Assembly: GCA_902826395.1 (NCBI GenBank)
Contig: CADEER010000009.1
Location: forward strand, 15,211 to 75,150
DNA from: an uncultured bacterium
GTDB taxonomy: Bacteria > Desulfobacterota > Binatia > HRBIN30 > CADEER01
Length of the DNA: 59,940 nucleotides
Direction: 5' to 3'
In this document: positions 54,593 through 59,940 of the stretch, one piece after another
Layout: each line of letters begins with the position of its first letter
Position numbering within the stretch: the first letter of the stretch is position 1
Position numbers and translations under genes: made by a program
The notes under the pieces: generated by a model
Told to the model about the DNA's origin: nothing
The model's database searches: none
The model's input: only the letters and a program-made list of their open reading frames with translations

Positions 54593-55585
54593 ATGAAGAA
54601 GCGGCGCACCATCCCCCCGATCGACATGGAGCAGGTGCGCACCTATCCGCTCGATCGACGCGCCAGCAAAGTCGCCGCTGCCGCACTCGGCACCGAACCT
54701 CGGCCGGGAATGAAGCTCGCCGAGTTCCTCGACGGTCTGCCGCGCATCCTCGGGGCTGCCGATCTGCACGAAGTGGCGCAGGCGATCGCCGATCGGCACT
54801 CGCGCGGCCGCGTCATCGCTCTCGGCATGGGTGCGCACCCGATCAAGGTCGGCCTCAGCCCCTTGATCATCGGCTTGATGGAGCGCGGCATCCTTTCGGC
54901 GATCGCGATGAACGGCGCCTGCATCATTCACGATTTCGAGCTCGCCTATCAGGGTGCCACGTCCGAGGACGTCGGGGCGTCTCTCGACGACGGCGAATTC
55001 GGCATGGCTCGCGAAACCGGTCAGTTCCTCAATGACGCGATCGCCGGCCACGCCGGGCGCGGCATCGGTCGCGCCGTCGGCGAGGCGATTCTCGACGCCC
55101 GACCGCCCCACATCGGTCTCAGCATTCTCGCGGCCGGCGCCCGTCTGGGCATTCCGGTCACCGTGCACGTCGCCGTCGGCACCGACATCATCCACATGCA
55201 CCCCAACGCCGACGGCGCAGCCATCGGCGCCGCCAGCATGGACGACTTCCGCCTCCTCGCGGGCGTCGCCCGCAGCCTGCACGGTGGCGTGTTCGTCAAC
55301 CTCGGCTCGGCGGTGATCATTCCCGAGGTATTCCTCAAGGCGCTCAACCTGGCGCGCAACACCGGCAATCGGGTCGACGAGCTGGTTACCGTCGACATGG
55401 ATTTCATGCGCCACTATCGACCGGGCGTGAACGTCGTCCAGCGACCGACACAAACCGGCGGCCAGGGCTACCGCCTCACCGGCCATCACGAGATCATGTT
55501 TCCCCTCCTCTGCGCCGCCGTCCTCGAACGACTGCAGGCGGGCGCGACGAAGAAGCGCAGGGCATCCGCTAGAGGGAAGAGATGA
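54593..55585 (+). CDS. Conserved protein, possibly deoxyhypusine-synthase-like fold; function unknown
   Basis: 330 aa from ATG 54593. I do not recognise it with certainty. It has a Rossmann-like layout: GRVIALGMGAHPIKVGLSPL near 83, NGACIIHDFELA near 115, GARLGIPVTVHVAVGTDIIH, NLGSAVIIPEVFLKALNLAR and GHHEIMFPLLCAAVLERL at the end. These resemble, loosely, deoxyhypusine synthase-like proteins. It starts 8 nt after gmhA and its stop overlaps the next gene (ATGA), so it is part of the gmhA operon and may act in heptose or nucleotide-sugar supply. Confidence 0.55.
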   Translation: MKKRRTIPPIDMEQVRTYPLDRRASKVAAAALGTEPRPGMKLAEFLDGLPRILGAADLHEVAQAIADRHSRGRVIALGMGAHPIKVGLSPLIIGLMERGILSAIAMNGACIIHDFELAYQGATSEDVGASLDDGEFGMARETGQFLNDAIAGHAGRGIGRAVGEAILDARPPHIGLSILAAGARLGIPVTVHVAVGTDIIHMHPNADGAAIGAASMDDFRLLAGVARSLHGGVFVNLGSAVIIPEVFLKALNLARNTGNRVDELVTVDMDFMRHYRPGVNVVQRPTQTGGQGYRLTGHHEIMFPLLCAAVLERLQAGATKKRRASARGKR

Positions 55586-56853
55586 GGATCGGGCGCTACG
55601 ACAACGCACACAAGTGCGTCCACTTCGATCCCAAAGATCCGCGCATGGATGCGTCGGTCCGCACCGAGCCCATCGCTCTCGAGGCGGCGGACGGCGGTCT
55701 GAGCTCGGCAATCCTCTACCAGCGCCGCCCGACGCGCACCGTCGTCTGCTTCATGCACCCGCAGGCGGACATGACCCGCCACTACGCCATTCCGGCATTA
55801 GTCGACGCAGGATTCGCCGCCTTCGGCCAGAACAGTCGCTACGCCAACAACGACACGCACTGCATCCACGAGCTCCTGCTGCTGGACGTGGCCGCGGGCC
55901 AGCGATTCCTGCGCCAGCGCGGCTTCGAGAACGTCGTCCTGGTCGGCAACAGCGGCGGCGGCTCGCTGTTTGCCTTCTACCAGGCGCAGGCCTCGATGGC
56001 GGCGCCGGACCGCCTCACGGCGACGCCGGCCGGCGACTCGCTCGATCTCAACCGCCACGAGCTGCCCGCCGCCGACGGCTTCGTCATGCTCGCCGCTCAT
56101 CTCGGCGAGGGTCTGGTGCTGATGCAGATGATCGATCCGTCGGTGATCGACGAGGGAGATCCGCTCTCCTGCGACCCGAGTCTCGATCCCTATAACCCGG
56201 CGAACGGCTACCGCGTTCCTCCGCAGTCGAGCACGTACGCACCCGAGTTCGTCGAGCGATACCGGGCCGCGCAACGCGCTCGCGTGGCGCGCATCGATGC
56301 GATCGCCAAGCGGCACATCGAGGAACGCAGCCGCGCTCGCGCCGAAGTGTTCGCGCCGGGCTTCGCCGAGCGACCCGAGGGAGAACGGCGCATGGCCGTG
56401 CGGCAGGCTGCAGCGCATCCGCCGATGATCGTCCATCGCACCGAGGCCGATCTGCGCGCCCTAGACGCATCCCTCGATCCATCGCGGCGTGACGTTGGTA
56501 CGCTCTTCTCCTATCGCCCCGACATCACCAACTACATGGAGCTGGGCTTCGCGCGCGTCACGACTCCCAAAGCGTGGCTCAGCACCTGGTCGGGGCTGTC
56601 GTCGCATGCTTCGGTCGAGCGCAACGCTCCCTACATCAAAGTGCCGTCTCTCGTCGTCAACTACGACGGCGACAGCGCGATCTTCCCCGCTGACGCGCAG
56701 CGCGCGCTCGACGCACTCGGCGGTCGCGACAAGCGGTTGGTCACCGTGGCCGGCGATCACTACGGCTTCGCCGTCGGCACCCAGGAGCGGACCGGCGCAC
56801 CGCTCGCGTTGGACGAAATCGTGGCGTGGCTCCGCGAGAGGTTCGGGGAGTGA
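55582..56853 (+). CDS. Alpha/beta-hydrolase-fold protein
   Basis: 423 aa. The N-terminal part has the fold's early strand (RTVVCFMHPQADMTRHY), a nucleophile elbow GNSGGGS near residue 121-127 (G-N-S-G-G), and a late acid/histidine region (VPSLVVNYDGDSAIF, then VTVAGDHYGF). A large insertion between (about 140-330, with YNPANGYRVPPQSSTYAPEF and an Arg/Ala-rich helix) is unusual and may hold a lid. Likely an esterase or amidase of unknown substrate. It is coupled to the preceding unknown gene and followed 5 nt later by the ICL-family gene. Confidence 0.7.
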   Translation: MRIGRYDNAHKCVHFDPKDPRMDASVRTEPIALEAADGGLSSAILYQRRPTRTVVCFMHPQADMTRHYAIPALVDAGFAAFGQNSRYANNDTHCIHELLLLDVAAGQRFLRQRGFENVVLVGNSGGGSLFAFYQAQASMAAPDRLTATPAGDSLDLNRHELPAADGFVMLAAHLGEGLVLMQMIDPSVIDEGDPLSCDPSLDPYNPANGYRVPPQSSTYAPEFVERYRAAQRARVARIDAIAKRHIEERSRARAEVFAPGFAERPEGERRMAVRQAAAHPPMIVHRTEADLRALDASLDPSRRDVGTLFSYRPDITNYMELGFARVTTPKAWLSTWSGLSSHASVERNAPYIKVPSLVVNYDGDSAIFPADAQRALDALGGRDKRLVTVAGDHYGFAVGTQERTGAPLALDEIVAWLRERFGE

Positions 56854-56857
56854 GTCG

Positions 56858-57754
56858 GTGAATCCCAAGGCCGACCACATCCGCCAACTCGCAACCGCGA
56901 ATCGACCGCTGGTGATGGGCGGTGTCTACGACGGGCTCACGACGCGGCTCGCCGACCGCGCTGGCTTCGAGATTCTGTTCGCAGGCGGCTTCAGCGTCGC
57001 CGCGACGCTGCTGGGCGAGCCGGACTTCGGATTCCTCACCCAGACGGAGATGGCGGCGACGGCGCAGCGCATCTGCCGTCTCACCGACAAGCCGATACTG
57101 ATCGACGCCGATACCGGTTACGGCAACCCGCTGAGCACATTGCGCACGGTCGAGCTCTGGCACCGCGCCGGCGCCGCCGGTCTCTTTCTCGAAGACCAGG
57201 TGTGGCCGAAGCGCTGCGGCCACATGCGCGGCAAGCAGGTGGTCGAGCGCGACGAGTGGCTCGCCAAGTTGCGCGCGGTGTTGAGTGCGCGGCCGGATCG
57301 CGACCTCTTTCTCGTCGCGCGCACCGACGCCCGGTCCGTCCTCGGACTGGATGAGGCGATTGCGCGCGGCCAGGCGGCGCGCGACCTCGGTGCCGATGCG
57401 GTGTTCGTCGAGGCTCCCGAATCAGTCGCTGAGTTCGAGGCGATCGCCAAAGCGATTCCCGGCCTCAAGGTCGCGAACATGGTCGAAGGCGGCCGCACCC
57501 CGCTGCTCGGCCCCGACGAGCTGCATCAACTCGGCTTCGATCTCATCGTTCATCCGCTGACCGCTCTGCTGGCCGCCACCAAAGCGATCGCAGGCGCATA
57601 CCAAACGCTGCGCACGCGAGGCACGAGCAGATCGGCCGTCGACGCGCTCGTCTCCTTCGACGAGTTCAACGAGATCATCGACCTCGATCGCTACTACCAG
57701 CTTGATCGAGAGCTCGGCCCCGGCAGCACGCAGACTCGCGACAAATCCGGTTGA
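56858..57754 (+). CDS. Isocitrate lyase/PEP mutase superfamily protein
   Basis: 298 aa from GTG 56858, 4 nt after the hydrolase stop. TIM-barrel motifs: YDGLTTRLADRAGFEILFAG, DADTGYGNPL (metal Asp), GLFLEDQVWPKRCGHMRGK with the catalytic KRCGH loop, VARTDARSVLGLDEAIARG and FVEAPES. Related to 2-methylisocitrate lyase, oxaloacetate decarboxylase and carboxyphosphonoenolpyruvate mutase; the neighbourhood does not choose among them. Last gene of the gmhA run. Confidence 0.8.
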   Translation: MNPKADHIRQLATANRPLVMGGVYDGLTTRLADRAGFEILFAGGFSVAATLLGEPDFGFLTQTEMAATAQRICRLTDKPILIDADTGYGNPLSTLRTVELWHRAGAAGLFLEDQVWPKRCGHMRGKQVVERDEWLAKLRAVLSARPDRDLFLVARTDARSVLGLDEAIARGQAARDLGADAVFVEAPESVAEFEAIAKAIPGLKVANMVEGGRTPLLGPDELHQLGFDLIVHPLTALLAATKAIAGAYQTLRTRGTSRSAVDALVSFDEFNEIIDLDRYYQLDRELGPGSTQTRDKSG

Positions 57755-57766
57755 TGAGGAGCAACT

Positions 57767-58315
57767 TCAGCCGACGACCGGACCGGTGGTAGCGGCCTGC
57801 AGATCCTCGTCGCTGATCTTCAGTGTCGAGAGCTGATACCCCTCGTAAACAGCGATTGCGTAGAAAAGCAGGTCCATCGGCGAGAAGGTCGCCATCATCA
57901 GCTCGCTGATGATCGTCGTGTCGAGCTGCGGCAACAGGTCGGTCAGCGGGATGCCTTCGTTCTGCGCCACGAAGTAGCAGACGGTCAGCAGATTGCCGAG
58001 CAGGCAGCCGAACAACGCCAGGGCGGCGCCGGCAATCCCGAAGATCGGGTCGACGCCCCTGCCGACCGCGCGGATCACATATCCGACGAGAAACCCGATG
58101 CCGACTGCCATCCACCCGATCTGGTAGCCGGTAAACACCGTGACAATGGCCCAGAGCGCGGCACCTGCGACCGCGGCGACCAGTCCCGCGACGACGCCGG
58201 CGCTCAGATTCTGTTGATCGCGCATTCGCTGCAGCGCCATACGCTGCATGGTGCTGTCGATGGTCGGCGCCTCGGGCGCCGCATTGCCTCCCGCCAGCTT
58301 GTGCTCTGCATTCAT
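57767..58315 (-). CDS. Small integral membrane protein, unknown function
   Basis: 182 aa from ATG 58315, preceded by GGAGGGG about 9 nt upstream. After about 45 polar residues, hydrophobic segments include VVAGLVAAVAGAALWAIVTV, MAVGIGFLVGYVIRAVG, FGIAGAALALFGCLLGNLL and a last one near 150 (DLLFYAIAVYEGYQL). No family recognised; the glycine-zipper membrane segments recall small DUF-type proteins of unknown role. Convergent with the ICL-family gene (12 bp between stops). Confidence 0.55.
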   Translation of the reverse strand: MNAEHKLAGGNAAPEAPTIDSTMQRMALQRMRDQQNLSAGVVAGLVAAVAGAALWAIVTVFTGYQIGWMAVGIGFLVGYVIRAVGRGVDPIFGIAGAALALFGCLLGNLLTVCYFVAQNEGIPLTDLLPQLDTTIISELMMATFSPMDLLFYAIAVYEGYQLSTLKISDEDLQAATTGPVVG

Positions 58316-58511
58316 ACCCGTTGCCCCTCCGTCCGAGTTGGTTTGGGCTCCCGACCAGTGCACCGACAGAGTGTGGGGGAGAACCGTCGCGTCATTGTGC
58401 TACGCAGGCAGAGGATCGCAAGCGCTAATCGACAGGAATCCAGACGCGGCGATCGCGACCGGGTGTTCGGGTTGACATCGAACCCGCGCTCGCCAAGTGG
58501 GTAGAGCGGTG

Positions 58512-59483
58512 ATGGCAAACCCTCCGCGAATCCTCGTTGCCGGCGCCGGAGCGCTGGGCTCGGTGTTCGGGGGATTCCTGCGACGCGCCGGCTTTGCGGT
58601 GACGCTACTCGGACGCGCGCCGCACGTCGGCGCCGTCGCCGAGCGCGGTCTCGACATCGACGGCATCTGGGGTGAGCACCACGTCGACGGATTCGACGTC
58701 GCCACCGCGATCGCCGACCTCGCCGAGCCGTTCGACGCCATCCTGATCACAGTCAAGTCCTTCGACACCGCGGCGATCGCCAGATCGCTCCGACCGATCC
58801 TGCGCGACGACGGGTTCGCCATCTCCCTGCAGAACGGCCTCGGCAACGTCGAGGCGGTGGAGGCAGCGTTCGGCCCGGCGCGCACGCTCGGCGCGCGCGT
58901 CATCTTCGGCGCCGAGATCCATCGGCCGGGCCAGGTTCACGTCAGCGTCATCGCCGATCCGAATGCCGTCGGGTCGCTCGACCGGCGCGTCGATCCCCGC
59001 CGGGAAGCCGCGGCGCGCGACTGGGCGCGGCGCTTCGACGACGCCGGCATTCCCTCGGCGTACACGGATGAGCTGCCGAGCCGGCTGTGGGCGAAGGTGC
59101 TCTACAATGCCGCGCTCAATCCGCTCGGCGCGCTGCTCGGCGTTCACTACGGCGCGCTACCGGAGCGCCCGGAGAGCGTGGCGATCATGAACGACGTCAT
59201 CGAGGAAGCCTTCCAGGTCGCCATCGCCGACGGCGCCGTATTTCCCTGGCAGAACGCCGGCGATTATCGGCGGGAGTTCTACGATCGCCTGGTGCCGGCG
59301 ACGTACCACCACCGGCCGTCGATGCTGCAAGACCTCGAGGCCCGCCGCCGCACCGAGATCGCGGCGATCAATGGCGAAGTGATCCGCCGCGGCGCCCGTT
59401 TCGGAATCGCAACTCCGGTCAACGAAACGCTGACCCGGCTCGTGCAACTGCGCGAGACGGCGGGACGCCCGAAGGACGCCTGA
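58512..59483 (+). CDS. PanE/ApbA-family 2-dehydropantoate 2-reductase
   Basis: 323 aa from ATG 58512 (GTG 58497 is possible). The NADP-binding start RILVAGAGALGSVFGGFLRR is typical, with VKSFDTAAIARSL, QNGLGNVEAVEAAFG and the catalytic-lysine helix PSRLWAKVLYNAALNPLGAL. Family members reduce ketopantoate to pantoate for CoA synthesis; related 2-ketoacid reductases cannot be excluded. A TTGACA lies at 58472-58477 but no matching -10 is at 17 bp. No panB or panC is adjacent. Confidence 0.85.
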   Translation: MANPPRILVAGAGALGSVFGGFLRRAGFAVTLLGRAPHVGAVAERGLDIDGIWGEHHVDGFDVATAIADLAEPFDAILITVKSFDTAAIARSLRPILRDDGFAISLQNGLGNVEAVEAAFGPARTLGARVIFGAEIHRPGQVHVSVIADPNAVGSLDRRVDPRREAAARDWARRFDDAGIPSAYTDELPSRLWAKVLYNAALNPLGALLGVHYGALPERPESVAIMNDVIEEAFQVAIADGAVFPWQNAGDYRREFYDRLVPATYHHRPSMLQDLEARRRTEIAAINGEVIRRGARFGIATPVNETLTRLVQLRETAGRPKDA

Positions 59484-59545
59484 GGGGTACGACCGCGTCG
59501 CCGCCCTTCATTGACTTTGACCGAGGCGACGGTTTTGTTCCCGGC

Positions 59546-59940
59546 ATGAACCTCGCCATCCCCGCGGCGCTCTTCGAGGAGATGGGTCGCCACGCAGTGG
59601 AAACCTTTCCGGAAGAATGCTGCGGCCTGCTGGTCGAACGCGGCGGCGCCCTCGAGATAGTGCGCGTCACCAACATCCAGAACGAAAAGCACGCGGAGAA
59701 TCCCGAGGCGTTCCCGCGCACGGCCGAGATCGCCTACACGATGGGTCCCGAAGCGGCCCCGATCCTCGTCGGACACGAGCGCGGCGACCTCGTCCTGCGC
59801 GCTTTCTATCACTCTCACCCGCAGCACGACGCCTACTTCTCCGCCGAGGACAAGAAGCAAGCGACGGTATGGGACGAACCGAGCTATCCCGACGCCGCGC
59901 AGGTCGTGATCTCCGTCTACGATCGCGAGGTCAAGCGAGC
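59546..59940 (+). CDS. JAMM/MPN+ metalloprotease (Mec-like), cut by window end
   Basis: First 131 codons from ATG 59546; it runs off the window. The JAMM zinc motif is complete: FPEECCGLLVERGG carries the catalytic Glu, and YHSHPQHDAYFSAEDKKQA gives H-x-H-P-x(6)-S-x2-D. Bacterial members cut after a Gly-Gly or cysteinyl end of small sulfur-carrier proteins in cysteine or cofactor sulfur transfer. The partner gene, if any, lies beyond the edge. Confidence 0.8.
   Translation, partial: MNLAIPAALFEEMGRHAVETFPEECCGLLVERGGALEIVRVTNIQNEKHAENPEAFPRTAEIAYTMGPEAAPILVGHERGDLVLRAFYHSHPQHDAYFSAEDKKQATVWDEPSYPDAAQVVISVYDREVKR

Noticed and set aside
58472..58477. TTGACA as a promoter for the PanE-like gene
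   Set aside because: No acceptable -10 lies 16-18 bp downstream; the sequence there is GC-rich (AAGTGG).
58485..58535. tRNA-like stretch (AGTGGGTAGAGC, then GCGAATCC)
   Set aside because: The distance between the D-arm-like and T-loop-like parts is too short, and no acceptor stem can be formed. The region runs into the PanE-like gene.

Overview
The window is high-GC bacterial chromosome, densely packed and mostly with ATGA/GTGA overlaps. I see no phage, insertion sequence, CRISPR array, rRNA or tRNA. Features pointing to a deltaproteobacterial-grade lineage (Myxococcota or the related Candidatus Binatota type) are: a type IV pilus cluster in the Myxococcus order pilB-pilT-pilC-(regulator)-pilA-pilG-pilH-pilI...pilD, a hopanoid radical-SAM enzyme of the HpnJ type, a single-chain glycyl-tRNA synthetase, and several lipid-type acyl-CoA genes. 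The taxonomic reading is inference.

Layout. 0.2-5.7 kb (+): a secreted beta-propeller/di-haem peroxidase-like protein preceded by a short coupled leader ORF, then a DUF6502-like protein coupled to a lipoprotein with DUF5666-like repeats. 5.9-6.9 kb (+): transaldolase. 6.9-21.2 kb (-): a long leftward block. In transcription order it holds grpE-dnaK-dnaJ, an LpoA-like lipoprotein, thiL, larB, an ABC1/UbiB kinase, an alpha/beta hydrolase lacking its serine nucleophile, a thiolase-like protein lacking its nucleophilic cysteine, a DUF35 protein, a lipoprotein, a PHP phosphoesterase and two MaoC-like hotdog proteins. 21.3-27.2 kb (+): recO, glyQS, ppdK, aroE.

27.2-44.0 kb (+) is the type IV pilus region. 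It holds pilB, pilT, pilC, one regulator that joins a PilS-like membrane sensor directly to a PilR-like sigma-54 AAA+/Fis output, pilA behind a consensus sigma-54 promoter, pilGHI (TPR protein plus ABC transporter), two membrane glycosyltransferases, pilD, four coupled minor-pseudopilin genes and a stand-alone receiver protein. The regulator has no histidine kinase and no receiver domain. It is the most unusual item in the window: a candidate membrane-bound one-component activator of pilin transcription.

44-59.9 kb: holB-ricT-tatD (a conserved neighbourhood), a convergent sensor kinase, a secreted cysteine-rich protein, a sirtuin, a GalT-like enzyme, an SCP2-domain protein, hpnJ (-), then gmhA with an unrecognised conserved protein, an alpha/beta-hydrolase-fold protein and an ICL/PEP-mutase family enzyme in one tight run. 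The end holds a small membrane protein (-), a PanE-like reductase and a JAMM metalloprotease cut by the window edge.

Sigma-70-like promoters I could place share a TTGACA-like -35, an exact 17-bp spacer and usually a poor -10 (pilC is the exception, with a good one). Most terminator-like hairpins lack a T-run; the one after pilA is a textbook exception.
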